Assembly: GCA_036675035.1 (NCBI GenBank)
Contig: JAKFFO010000220.1
Coordinates: 1 to 55,043, forward strand
Direction: 5' to 3'
Length of the DNA stretch: 55,043 nt
Source: MESE01 sp036675035
GTDB lineage: Bacteria; Pseudomonadota; Gammaproteobacteria; Burkholderiales; Burkholderiaceae_D
Shown: positions 1-7,489 of the stretch, one piece after another
How positions within the stretch are numbered: position 1 is the first letter of the stretch
How the letters are laid out: each line of letters starts with the position of its first letter
Position numbers and translations under genes: made by a program
The notes under the pieces: generated by a model
The model's database searches: none
What the model saw: the letters and a program-made list of their open reading frames with translations, nothing else
Told to the model about the DNA's origin: nothing

Positions 1-1104
1 GATCATCAGCAGCAATGCCGCACCTTGCCATGTCATATTGATATATCCCATCGGGATGAACAGCGCGCCGACCAGGCAGTCTAGCATCAGTATCGTGGTG
101 CCCATATTGCCGATGCGCCAGTTGGGCCTGGCGCCCGAGACCAGCATGCCAAGCAAGGTGCCCGCACCGTGTGCGCCCATCAAAACTCCGAATGCTGCCG
201 CACTGTCCAGTTGAGTTGCGAGCACCGGGATGGCGATCTGTATCGGCCCGATGATGAATAATGCGACAGCAGCCACGTACAAGAACAAGACGCGCAGGCT
301 CTTGTCGCTCCAGCAGAAATGCAATCCGCCGTACACCGACTGCAGCACATTCGCATCGGTACCGGAATTGTTTGCTGCGGCATCCGGCTGCATGGCAACC
401 TTGGCCAAGGTCCACGCCGAAAGCCCGAAGCTGAATGCATCGAGCAAAAACGCAATGCCTATGCCTCGCATATTGACTGCGTTTTGCGATTCGCCGCTTC
501 CGGAAAGTGCAATCAGGAGACCCGCAAGTATCGGTCCGACTACCATGGTTAACTGCCGCATGCCCTGCATTACGCCATTCAGGAGACCCGCAAGTATCGG
601 TCCGACTACCATGGTTAACTGCCGCATGCCCTGCATTACGCCATTCGCTGCCGGCAGCTGCGTTGGAGCGACGACATGCGGCAATATCGCGGTCCCGGAT
701 GGAATGCTGAAGGAGGTCGATATCCCGATCACCGCGGACAATCCGTACACCATCCACAATTGCAAGTCGCCGCTGAGCACAAGTACCGCCAGAAGCGAGA
801 GCAACAGCGTGTTGACATATTTCGTCAACATCAGCACGCGCTTCGGCGAATACCGATCCACCACTGCGCCGCCGATCAGAATGAACAATGCACGCGGCAC
901 GCCGATCAACGCGAGGACCGTACCCAGCACGAACGGGTCGCCGGTCATTTGGAGCACCAGCCACGGCAACGCGATGAGCGTGAATTGATCGCCCAGCATG
1001 GATATCGCCGCGCCGCTCAACAGCCAGCGGAAACTTCGGTCGCGAAAGAGTAGCGCCGACGCGTTGTCAGGCTTGTTGATTTCATTGGTTTTATCGGTAT
1101 CCAT
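1..1104 (-). CDS. MFS transporter (MFS_3/EntS-like), 3' end outside window, internal 22-residue duplication
   Basis: An open minus-strand frame starts at ATG 1104-1102 and runs 368 codons to the window edge without a stop, so the C-terminus is missing. It is strongly hydrophobic. Early residues (DQFTLIALPWLVLQMTG, then a VDRYSPKRVL loop) match the motif-A region of major facilitator exporters of the EntS/MFS_3 type, which pump out siderophores or drugs; the substrate cannot be inferred. Residues 154-175 (starting NGVMQGMRQL and ending GPILAGLL) are repeated exactly as 176-197, because 66 bp at 513-578 recur at 579-644. The unit covers the GP-containing helix 5, so one transmembrane segment is doubled. 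The DUF2239 gene ends 62 bp upstream on the same strand and is probably cotranscribed. Confidence 0.85.
   Translation of the reverse strand, partial: MDTDKTNEINKPDNASALLFRDRSFRWLLSGAAISMLGDQFTLIALPWLVLQMTGDPFVLGTVLALIGVPRALFILIGGAVVDRYSPKRVLMLTKYVNTLLLSLLAVLVLSGDLQLWMVYGLSAVIGISTSFSIPSGTAILPHVVAPTQLPAANGVMQGMRQLTMVVGPILAGLLNGVMQGMRQLTMVVGPILAGLLIALSGSGESQNAVNMRGIGIAFLLDAFSFGLSAWTLAKVAMQPDAAANNSGTDANVLQSVYGGLHFCWSDKSLRVLFLYVAAVALFIIGPIQIAIPVLATQLDSAAAFGVLMGAHGAGTLLGMLVSGARPNWRIGNMGTTILMLDCLVGALFIPMGYINMTWQGAALLLMI
513..644. repeat. Exact 66-bp tandem duplication inside the MFS gene
   Basis: Bases 513-578 are repeated without mismatch at 579-644, and identity runs two further bases to 646. The period of 66 is 22 codons, so the frame stays open. 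Bases 511-512 and those after 646 differ, which defines the edges. Confidence 0.95.
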
Positions 1105-1166
1105 CAGAGTAAATTTTCCGTTCAGATTGTGGCTATTCGAAGGTTTTTGCAACGCAGGGCATCAGC

Positions 1167-1799
1167 TTATGCGGTGCCGGTAGACGCCGGGTCGACGAAA
1201 GCACCGGCGGCGAGCTTTTTCGCATGATCGCGAATATCGATCGGCCACCCTTCGATCAGCTCCGAAAAGCGAGTCCGGTCTGCTGCGAACAGCGCGCGCG
1301 CCACTTCTTCAAAGTGCGGCCGATTGCCGGCCATCACCGACATGAACCTGAAGCAGCTTTCCTGTGAGCGCCTTATCTGATCCTTGCCTTTTCCGGTTCG
1401 TTTCGCGTCTTCCACCAGCTTGCGTAATGCCACCGAGGCGCCGCCCGGTTGCAGGTTCAGCCATTCCCAGTGACGCGGCAACAAGGTGACTTCGCGCGCG
1501 ACAACGCCTAACTTCGGGCGTCCCGGCCCGCGCGGGACATCCTGACCGGCATCGGACGCCCTGGTGCGCGCAGTGTCCATGGCGACGGTTTGCGACAGCC
1601 GCTTCAACACATCGTTTGCGGTTCCGCGAAAATCGACTTCAATGGTATGGCTGGTGGCGTCGTCGAAAATCAGCACGGTCGCGTGCGGGTCGGCATCAAG
1701 AATTTCTTTCGCTTTCAATGCGACGTGCTCCAGGTTTCCGGAAGCGATGTACCTGGTGCCTGCGAAAGCCGTGCAATGCGGTTGTTTCAATTGGTTCAT
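1167..1799 (-). CDS. DUF2239 family protein
   Basis: This 210-residue soluble protein matches my memory of the DUF2239 family, whose function is unknown. Typical features are an N-terminal segment with TAFAGTRYIASGNL, a central Pro/Gly/Arg patch (GRPKLGVVAREVTLLPRHWEWL region, about residues 92-115), and a C-terminal helical part with FMSVMAGNRPHFEEVARALFAADR. The start ATG lies at 1799-1797, with AAGGA about six bases upstream; that site forms one arm of a 9-bp hairpin. The MFS exporter follows 62 bp downstream on the same strand, and two palindromes upstream look like operators, so the two genes probably form one controlled unit. No catalytic role can be read from the sequence. Confidence 0.8.
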   Translation of the reverse strand: MNQLKQPHCTAFAGTRYIASGNLEHVALKAKEILDADPHATVLIFDDATSHTIEVDFRGTANDVLKRLSQTVAMDTARTRASDAGQDVPRGPGRPKLGVVAREVTLLPRHWEWLNLQPGGASVALRKLVEDAKRTGKGKDQIRRSQESCFRFMSVMAGNRPHFEEVARALFAADRTRFSELIEGWPIDIRDHAKKLAAGAFVDPASTGTA

Positions 1800-1800
1800 G

Positions 1801-1831
1801 CCGAATCCTTGGCGGGGAAAACAGGATTCGG
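1801..1831 (-). promoter_or_regulatory. 5'-UTR hairpin that sequesters the DUF2239 ribosome-binding site
   Basis: CCGAATCCT (1801-1809) and AGGATTCGG (1823-1831) are perfect 9-bp arms around a 13-base loop. On the minus-strand transcript the second arm contains the AAGGA that serves the ATG at 1799. The hairpin would hide the site from the ribosome until it is opened. The structure is seen; the regulatory role is inferred. Confidence 0.55.
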
Positions 1832-1837
1832 TAATTA

Positions 1838-1847
1838 TACCCGGGTA
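1838..1847. promoter_or_regulatory. Putative operator palindrome TACCCGGGTA (proximal)
   Basis: A 10-bp perfect palindrome lies 39 bp upstream of the DUF2239 start. Its centre is 29 bp from a second copy of the same core, as expected of paired operator sites for a dimeric repressor. The regulator is not in the window. Confidence 0.5.
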
Positions 1848-1865
1848 AAATAGCTAGAGTCAATA

Positions 1866-1877
1866 TTACCCGGGTAA
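1866..1877. promoter_or_regulatory. Putative operator palindrome TTACCCGGGTAA (distal)
   Basis: A 12-bp perfect palindrome shares the ten-base core of the site at 1838-1847. Both are set in AT-rich sequence that probably holds the promoter of the DUF2239-MFS unit. Confidence 0.5.
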
Positions 1878-1970
1878 ATTATTCGATATTCGAGTTGTGC
1901 GCCAAATTTCAACGAGGCTGGACCTTGTGCAGGAGAATATTTTTGGCTGAAGAGCGAGTAGGCGGACTAA

Positions 1971-2084
1971 CTCGAGCAACGGAAACTGCGTGAATCCAAC
2001 TGGAAGATCGGCGCGTATATGAAGTATGTCCAGTCAATAAGCGCCGTGCCGAAACAGGAGTCGGACGCGCCAAATGCCGGATAA
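1971..2084 (+). pseudogene. Possible 3' remnant of an unidentified gene
   Basis: A 37-codon stretch without a start codon ends in TAA at 2082-2084 and reads like the charged C-terminal tail of a real protein (includes LRESNWKIGAYMKYVQS). Stops lie just upstream in the same frame. I do not recognise the family, and it may be chance coding in an otherwise gene-free gap (1880-2152). Confidence 0.2.
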
Positions 2085-2152
2085 GCCGAGGCCCGACCTT
2101 CGGGTTGTTCCTTGGAGTAAGCAAATTCAACTCACCCTTTTGGAGATTCAAA

Positions 2153-2449
2153 ATGAACGCTGGAAAATTAATGGTCGCCGCTACCTTGTTCGCGGCTACA
2201 GGACTGGTACTTGCGCAATCTGCTGAATACGTCGCACCGGACGCAAACTTCGTATCGTCGAAAACTCGTGCCGAAGTCAGGGCAGAGCTCAAGCAGGCGA
2301 AGGCGGACGGCATCTTGTCCTTCAGGGAAGATACCTATCCCGTTATTGCGGCTGGAGATCGTTCGCAACAACATGCAGGCACGCAGGGCGACACGATTCA
2401 ATCGGCTCGCAGCGGGCACCTCGATCGCAGCATCTATTTTGGTTCATAG
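2153..2449 (+). CDS. DUF4148 domain small secreted protein
   Basis: This gene encodes 98 residues with a clear signal peptide (residues 1-21, cleavage after GLVLA). The mature part, with PDANFVSSKTRAEVRAELKQ followed by ADGILS and a YPV motif, matches the DUF4148 family, which is abundant and often multicopy in Burkholderiales; its role is unknown. I chose ATG 2153 over an earlier in-frame ATG at 2105 because TGGAGA lies seven bases upstream and the signal peptide starts here. The C-terminal 30 residues are less typical of the family. A strong terminator follows at 2491, so the gene is monocistronic. Confidence 0.8.
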   Translation: MNAGKLMVAATLFAATGLVLAQSAEYVAPDANFVSSKTRAEVRAELKQAKADGILSFREDTYPVIAAGDRSQQHAGTQGDTIQSARSGHLDRSIYFGS

Positions 2450-2490
2450 CAGCATAGGCTCTGGCGAAAACAGCGGCTAGAGTCATAGTG

Positions 2491-2536
2491 GCGATCAAGT
2501 CGTCTGGCAAGCCCGGTCCGATTTGATCGCTTTTTT
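2491..2536 (+). terminator. Rho-independent terminator of the DUF4148 gene
   Basis: GCGATCAA (2491-2498) pairs with TTGATCGC (2523-2530), followed directly by six T. Confidence 0.85.
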
Positions 2537-2886
2537 ATCCCGTCACGTACGTCGGCTCTTTCCGACCCCAATTTACTGAAACAGCGCCCATAAATTCCTT
2601 CAATCACTTCAGAAAGCATTCGAGGTTATCCATCCGTTCCGGAATCGGAACTGAACACGCCTTTTGCCAAAAAATCGACAGGAAGCCCAAGCGCACGCAT
2701 GCCATTCGAATGATTGCCTCAGTTCAACCGGGTCCAGAGAGTCGGTCCAGTTCTCAGGAATTAATTGCCAGACCAATTGGTGTTGGGAACTTAGCAAGAA
2801 TTCGAGGATCACATTGGTTGTTTCAATCAACCAAGGTGTTAGTAACAACGATGACGAACCATAAAAATAATAAGGGTGGCTGACCC
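2537..2886. other. Gene-free region upstream of the polyketide operon
   Basis: About 350 bp hold no gene I can support. CCGACCCCAATTTA near 2560 resembles ends of REP/RAYT-type mobile repeats seen in many proteobacteria, but no second copy is present here. A 79-codon minus-strand frame (2848-2609) has protein-like stretches (LIPENWTDSLDPVELRQSFE) but no recognisable family. The AT-rich 2855-2875 stretch is a likely promoter region for the operon starting at 2887. Confidence 0.3.
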
Positions 2887-3945
2887 ATGTTCGTTACCGG
2901 AATCGGAACTGCAAGCCCGGCCCGGCGCTATTCCAAGGCCGAGTGCTGGGATGCATTCAAAACGTCGAGCTGGTTCAATCGCCTCGGGCCGCGCGCGCAC
3001 GCGATTGCCGAAACCGTCTTGCTGCGCGATAACGGTATCGAATCGCGCCATCTTGCCGTGGATTCTCTCGACGATGTGTTTTCGATCGACCCGGATACCT
3101 TGTACCAGCGATTTATAACGCATGCGCCGGCGCTGGCCTCGCAAGCCGGAAGCCGGGCGCTCCAACAGGCGCGGCTGGATGCGGACCAGATCGATGCGGT
3201 CGTGGTCAGCACCTGCACCGGGTATCTCTGCCCCGGATTAAGCGGCTATGTGATTGAGCAACTGGGACTGAGGGACGATATCCAGGCTTACGATCTGGTC
3301 GGGCAAGGCTGTGCGGCTGCCTTGCCGAACCTGAGATTGGCTGCGGCACTGTTGGCATCGGACCAATGTTCGCATGTGCTGTCGGTATGCGTTGAAGTCT
3401 GCAGCGCTGCGATGTATCTCGATGATGATCCGGGCGTGCTGATCAGTGCCTGCCTGTTTGGCGACGGTGCCGGCGCGGCCGTTCTTTCGCAACGTCCGCT
3501 CCAGACCGGACGGCGCATCGAGTGGACATTCAGCCGGTCCGTGACGGATACCGGTGCACGCAGCACACTGTATTTCGAACAGCGCCAGGGAATGCTGCGA
3601 AATATCCTGACTCGCGCGGTGCCGCATCTGGCTGCGCAACATGCGCATCGGCTGATGCAGGCGGTGCTGGCAGATGCCAATGTCGATCGCACGGAGATCC
3701 GTCACTGGATCATGCACGCCGGCGGGCGCGATGTACTGCTGGCGTTGCAAAAGCGGTTCGAGGCGGCGCATGCCGATTTCAAGTACAGCACATCGATGCT
3801 GCGCGAGTACGGCAACCTGAGCAGCGCCTTTGTCTATTTCGTGCTGCAGGCGGCGATTGCCGATAATGCCGAAGGCGGATGGTGGTGGATGTCGTCTTTC
3901 GGCGCCGGCTTCAGCTGCCACGGCGCGTTGCTGTCGGTCGACTGA
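2887..3945 (+). CDS. Type III polyketide synthase (chalcone/stilbene synthase family)
   Basis: This 352-residue thiolase-fold enzyme is predicted to extend an acyl starter with malonyl units and cyclise it to a pyrone or phenol. The family's catalytic triad is present: Cys142 (in VGQGCAAALPNL), His277 (in MHAGGRDVL) and Asn310 (in YGNLSSAFV). The LFGDGAGAAVL motif is also there. The GFGPG loop near the C-terminus reads SFGAG, a Pro-to-Ala change, so the family's cyclisation specificity cannot be assumed. The start ATG follows AAGGGTGG. It opens a five-gene operon with its own methyltransferase, flavin reductase, acyl carrier protein and ketosynthase, suggesting a long-chain acyl starter and tailoring afterwards. 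KAS III-like condensation without cyclisation is the alternative. Confidence 0.85.
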   Translation: MFVTGIGTASPARRYSKAECWDAFKTSSWFNRLGPRAHAIAETVLLRDNGIESRHLAVDSLDDVFSIDPDTLYQRFITHAPALASQAGSRALQQARLDADQIDAVVVSTCTGYLCPGLSGYVIEQLGLRDDIQAYDLVGQGCAAALPNLRLAAALLASDQCSHVLSVCVEVCSAAMYLDDDPGVLISACLFGDGAGAAVLSQRPLQTGRRIEWTFSRSVTDTGARSTLYFEQRQGMLRNILTRAVPHLAAQHAHRLMQAVLADANVDRTEIRHWIMHAGGRDVLLALQKRFEAAHADFKYSTSMLREYGNLSSAFVYFVLQAAIADNAEGGWWWMSSFGAGFSCHGALLSVD

Positions 3946-3966
3946 CGCAAGCGGAGGCAATTCGAC

Positions 3967-4665
3967 ATGCACCCATCACGTTCCGTCCAGCCTGAAATGC
4001 TCGATCAGCTTGCGGAAGACGATCCGCGCGCGATACGTTCGCGGGCCGACCTGCGCCGTATCAATCGCGTCATGGGAACGCGCTCGATCATGCTGCGTGG
4101 GTTGCGCGGCTCGGTCGCGCCGCGGCGCGTCCTCGAGCTCGGCGCCGGCGACGGAACGCTGATGCTGGAACTCGCGAAACGGCTGGTCAACGATTGGCCG
4201 CCGGTGCATCTGACCCTGCTGGATCGGCAAAGCCTCGTCGCGCCCGGAACCATCGGCGCGTTTCATGCGCTCGGCTGGCATCTCGATATTCTCAATCTCG
4301 ACGTGCTGGATTGGATAAAGGAACCGGAAGCCGGCCATTACGATCTCATTACCGCCAATCTGTTTCTGCATCATTTCGACGATGCGCAGCTCGCATTGCT
4401 GATGCCGGCGCTTGCCGAGCGCAGCAATGCCTTCTTTGCCTGCGAGCCGCGGCGCGGGCATCTGCCATTCGTCGGCAGCCATTTGCTCGGGCTGGTCGGC
4501 GCAAATGCGGTGACACGCCAAGATGCACGGCTGAGCGTGCGCGCCGGATTTGCCGGCGACGACTTGACTGCATTATGGCCGCAACATCAGTCTGCCTGGC
4601 GGCTGCAGGAATACGCGGCCGGCCTGTTCAGTCATTGTTTTTTCGCACTGCGGCAGGGCGAATAA
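3967..4665 (+). CDS. Class I SAM-dependent methyltransferase of the polyketide operon
   Basis: The product is 232 residues. Motif I is at about 55-63 (VLELGAGDG), an acidic cofactor-binding segment follows in LTLLDRQSL, and a motif IV-like stretch reads LITANLFLHHFDD. These features fit the Rossmann-fold methyltransferases that act on small molecules such as quinone or polyketide hydroxyls. The first 50 residues are helical and charged. GGAGG sits ten bases before the ATG, and the gene lies 21 bp after the synthase and 3 bp before the oxidoreductase. I infer it methylates the polyketide product. It is unlike the integral membrane methyltransferase SrsB of the streptomycete alkylresorcinol pathway. 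Confidence 0.8.
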   Translation: MHPSRSVQPEMLDQLAEDDPRAIRSRADLRRINRVMGTRSIMLRGLRGSVAPRRVLELGAGDGTLMLELAKRLVNDWPPVHLTLLDRQSLVAPGTIGAFHALGWHLDILNLDVLDWIKEPEAGHYDLITANLFLHHFDDAQLALLMPALAERSNAFFACEPRRGHLPFVGSHLLGLVGANAVTRQDARLSVRAGFAGDDLTALWPQHQSAWRLQEYAAGLFSHCFFALRQGE

Positions 4666-4668
4666 GCA

Positions 4669-5901
4669 ATGCAAACCCATTACGACGTACTGATTACCGG
4701 CGCCGGGCCTGCGGGTGCCACTGCAGCGATCTTGCTGGCGCAGGCAGGATGGTCGGTCGCGCTCATTGAAAAGCAGTCATATCCGCGCCGCAAGGTGTGC
4801 GGCGAATGCATCGCTGCCCCCAATCTGCCGTTGTTCGATGCGCTTGGTATCGGCGAAAAATTCAATTCACTGGCGGGTTCGGAGCTGCGCCGGTTCGCGC
4901 TCATGTGCGGCAACGAACGCATCGTTGCGGAGCTGCCGCCGCTGCTGCAGGGGCGGCACCGCTGGGCGCGCGCGCTGGGACGCGAGCATCTCGATCCAAT
5001 GCTTGTCGAGCGCGCCAGGCAAGCCGGCAGTACGATATTTCAACCGTGGTCGGTGCGCGGCGTTTCCGGAGGGCCGGGCGCATTCCGGGGTGAGATCAAA
5101 GCCGTCGATTCTGACCTGACCATCACGTTGACCGCGCCGGTATTGATCGCTGCGCACGGATCATGGGAGGCGGCACCGTCGCCTTCGGAGAAAAAGCACC
5201 GGCGTAGGTATGCCAGCGATCTTTTTGGCTTCAAGGCGAATTTCCGCGATACGCGCCTTGCTGATGGATTGTTGCCGGTGCTGGCATTCGAGGGCGGCTA
5301 CGGCGGCATGGTCGTCGGAGGGAATGGCGTCATGACGCTGGCCTGCTGTATCCGGCGCGACAGCTTGAGCGCGTACCGCGGCAAAGCAGGGCCGGCGCGA
5401 GCCGGCGATGCAATCGAGTCCTACCTGAAAGAAAATTGCAGCGGTGTATCGGATGCGCTGTCAGACGCGCGCCGGGATGGGCCTTGGCTCAGCGTTGGTC
5501 CGATTCGGCCGGGTATTCGTCTGCTGCGACGTGGAGGCCATGCGTTCCTGGTCGGGAATGCTGCAGGCGAAGCTCACCCGATTATCGGCGAGGGGATCAG
5601 CATGGCAATGCAATCGGCCTGGCTATTGTGCGGATACCTGGCCCCGCATCGGAAGCATCTTGTCGCGGGAGGTTCGCAAGATCGGCTGCAGCGCGAGTAT
5701 GCCGACACCTGGCGGCACAATTTTGCAGGACGAATCCGATTGGCTGCGTTGTTTGCCCATCTCGCGATGCGGCCGGCGCTGGCCTCGGGCCTGCTGCCGC
5801 TGCTACGGCGATATCCGCGATTGCTGACTCGCGCCGCATATTGGAGCGGCAAGGTCAAACCAGCGGTGAATGAATCGCTATTGCAAACAGCCATGTTGTG
5901 A
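4669..5901 (+). CDS. FAD-dependent oxidoreductase, geranylgeranyl-reductase/aromatic hydroxylase type
   Basis: This 410-residue protein has an N-terminal dinucleotide-binding fold: GAGPAG at 11-16, with the acidic Glu34 ending the second strand. A CGEC motif follows at 44-47 (in RRKVCGECI), as in the geranylgeranyl-reductase-like group. The second FAD motif reads FLVGNAAGEAHPIIGEG in the C-terminal half. Members reduce prenyl double bonds or hydroxylate aromatic rings. In this operon it probably oxidises a phenolic product to a quinone-like compound or reduces a side chain; sequence alone does not decide. The start is three bases after the methyltransferase stop, which indicates translational coupling. 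Confidence 0.8.
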   Translation: MQTHYDVLITGAGPAGATAAILLAQAGWSVALIEKQSYPRRKVCGECIAAPNLPLFDALGIGEKFNSLAGSELRRFALMCGNERIVAELPPLLQGRHRWARALGREHLDPMLVERARQAGSTIFQPWSVRGVSGGPGAFRGEIKAVDSDLTITLTAPVLIAAHGSWEAAPSPSEKKHRRRYASDLFGFKANFRDTRLADGLLPVLAFEGGYGGMVVGGNGVMTLACCIRRDSLSAYRGKAGPARAGDAIESYLKENCSGVSDALSDARRDGPWLSVGPIRPGIRLLRRGGHAFLVGNAAGEAHPIIGEGISMAMQSAWLLCGYLAPHRKHLVAGGSQDRLQREYADTWRHNFAGRIRLAALFAHLAMRPALASGLLPLLRRYPRLLTRAAYWSGKVKPAVNESLLQTAML

Positions 5902-5959
5902 ATCCTGATCGAAATTCTCGGTTTCCTGGTATTCGAAATAACCTGCCGGAGTATCTGCC

Positions 5960-6238
5960 ATGACTACACTTTCGCGCCTGCAAACCATACTGATGAAGAA
6001 TTATCCATTGGAGCGGGATACGCTTTCCCGCGACGCCGTGCTGGAAAACCTGGATATCGATTCGCTTGGCGTGATGGAACTTTTCTTCAGCATCGAGGAT
6101 GAATTCAAGCTGACCGTGCCGAATGATAAAGTGGACTTGAAAACCCTTGGCGACGTGGTCGACTATATCGACCGGCTGGCGGCGGAGCAGCATGAACAAG
6201 ATGCTACGGCAAGCGCCGCGACCGGCATCGCGCCATGA
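5960..6238 (+). CDS. Acyl carrier protein of the polyketide operon
   Basis: This is a 92-residue acidic four-helix protein. Ser35 in the motif LDIDSLGVMEL is the site for the 4'-phosphopantetheine arm. The recognition helix (FFSIEDEFKL) and the segment LKTLGDVVDYIDRL are standard for carrier proteins. It is not the housekeeping AcpP: the DSLG motif reads DSLGVME rather than DSLDTVE, and it sits between the flavin enzyme and a ketosynthase. The stop overlaps the ketosynthase start (ATGA at 6235-6238), so the pair is made together. It presumably delivers acyl or ketoacyl intermediates. No phosphopantetheinyl transferase gene is nearby. Confidence 0.9.
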   Translation: MTTLSRLQTILMKNYPLERDTLSRDAVLENLDIDSLGVMELFFSIEDEFKLTVPNDKVDLKTLGDVVDYIDRLAAEQHEQDATASAATGIAP

Positions 6239-7470
6239 AACGGGTCGCGGTGACCGGCATCGGCGTCGTCTCGCCGCTCGGAAATGACCGCAACACATTC
6301 TTTGAAAATCTGACAGCAGGGCGATCCGGCATCCGCCGGCTCGACGCGCATTTTTGCAGCCGGCTAAGCGCACCGATCGCGGCCCCGGTGCATTTCAAGG
6401 CAGAGCAGTATTTCCCGGCGCCGAAATTGCGCATGCTGGATCGCGTAAGCCAGTTCGCATTGCACGCAGCAAACCAGGCGATTTCCGATGCCGGATTGTC
6501 GTTCGAGAATGAAGGCCGGCAGCGCATCGGCGTCTTCGTCGGGACCGGCCTTGGCGGCTCGGAAACCACCGATGACGGATATCAAACCGTTTACGGCGAG
6601 CGCTCGGACCGGGTCAAGCCATACAGCGTGCTGATGGCGATGACCAATGCCGCAGCGGCATGGATAGGGATCGAGCATGGATTGGGCGGGCCCAACCTGA
6701 CGTACTCAACCGCATGTTCTTCGTCGTCCGTTGCAATCGGCGAAGCATGGCGCAGAGTCGGCAGCGGCGAGATGGATCTGATGATCGCCGGCGGCAGTGA
6801 AGCGCCTCTGACATTCGGTGCATTGAAAGCATGGGAAGCGTTGCGCACGCTTGCCAGCGAAGACGCGCTCGATGCTTCTGCGTCATGCAAGCCGTTCTCG
6901 AAAGATCGGACCGGGTTGGTTCTCGGCGAAGGCGCGGCGATGGTGGTGCTGGAAGAATGGGACCGGGCGGTGCGGCGGCGAGCAACCATCCATGCCGAAC
7001 TGCTCGGTTATGGATTGACTACCGATGCCATGCACATTACTCGTCCAACCGTTGCTGGTCAGGCCAGTGCAATGCAAATGGCGCTCGACTCCGCCGGAAT
7101 TCCGCCGACCTCGATTGACTATATCAACGCGCACGGGACCGGAACCCAGGCCAACGACCCGGTCGAGACCGCTGCGATCAAGGCGATATTCGGTCCGCGC
7201 GCTTATCGGTTGCCTGTCAGTTCCACCAAGTCGATGCACGGACACCTGCTCGGCGCCGCCGGTGCGCTGGAGTTCGTCGTGTCGATTCTGGCAATGCGGG
7301 CGCGGACGATTCCGCCGACCATGCATCTGCAGCAGGCCGATCCCGAATGCGATCTCGACTACGTGCCGATGCGGGCAAGGAAAAATACCGCGATGCATGC
7401 GGTCATGTCGAATTCGTTTGCTTTCGGGGGAACCAACGCGGTGCTGGTCGCCGGCGATGCGCAAGTCTGA
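6235..7470 (+). CDS. Beta-ketoacyl-ACP synthase, FabF/KAS II type
   Basis: This 411-residue condensing enzyme has the full Cys-His-His triad: Cys161 (STACSSSSVAIG), His300 (NAHGTGTQANDP) and His337 (MHGHLLGAAGA). Lys333 lies in STKSMHG, and the C-terminal NSFAFGGTNA glycine loop is also present. It should carry out decarboxylating Claisen condensation on ACP-bound chains. It shares a 4-bp overlap with the ACP gene. Because the operon has no ketoreductase, dehydratase, enoyl reductase or malonyl transferase, it must borrow those from general fatty-acid synthesis, or make an unreduced ketoacyl-ACP for the type III synthase. Confidence 0.9.
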   Translation: MKRVAVTGIGVVSPLGNDRNTFFENLTAGRSGIRRLDAHFCSRLSAPIAAPVHFKAEQYFPAPKLRMLDRVSQFALHAANQAISDAGLSFENEGRQRIGVFVGTGLGGSETTDDGYQTVYGERSDRVKPYSVLMAMTNAAAAWIGIEHGLGGPNLTYSTACSSSSVAIGEAWRRVGSGEMDLMIAGGSEAPLTFGALKAWEALRTLASEDALDASASCKPFSKDRTGLVLGEGAAMVVLEEWDRAVRRRATIHAELLGYGLTTDAMHITRPTVAGQASAMQMALDSAGIPPTSIDYINAHGTGTQANDPVETAAIKAIFGPRAYRLPVSSTKSMHGHLLGAAGALEFVVSILAMRARTIPPTMHLQQADPECDLDYVPMRARKNTAMHAVMSNSFAFGGTNAVLVAGDAQV

Positions 7471-7489
7471 CGCGAATATCCTTGCCCTG

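Noticed and set aside
2153..2449. Frameshift in the C-terminus of the DUF4148 gene
   Set aside because: The last 30 residues are atypical, but other frames give no better family match, so there is no support for a frameshift.
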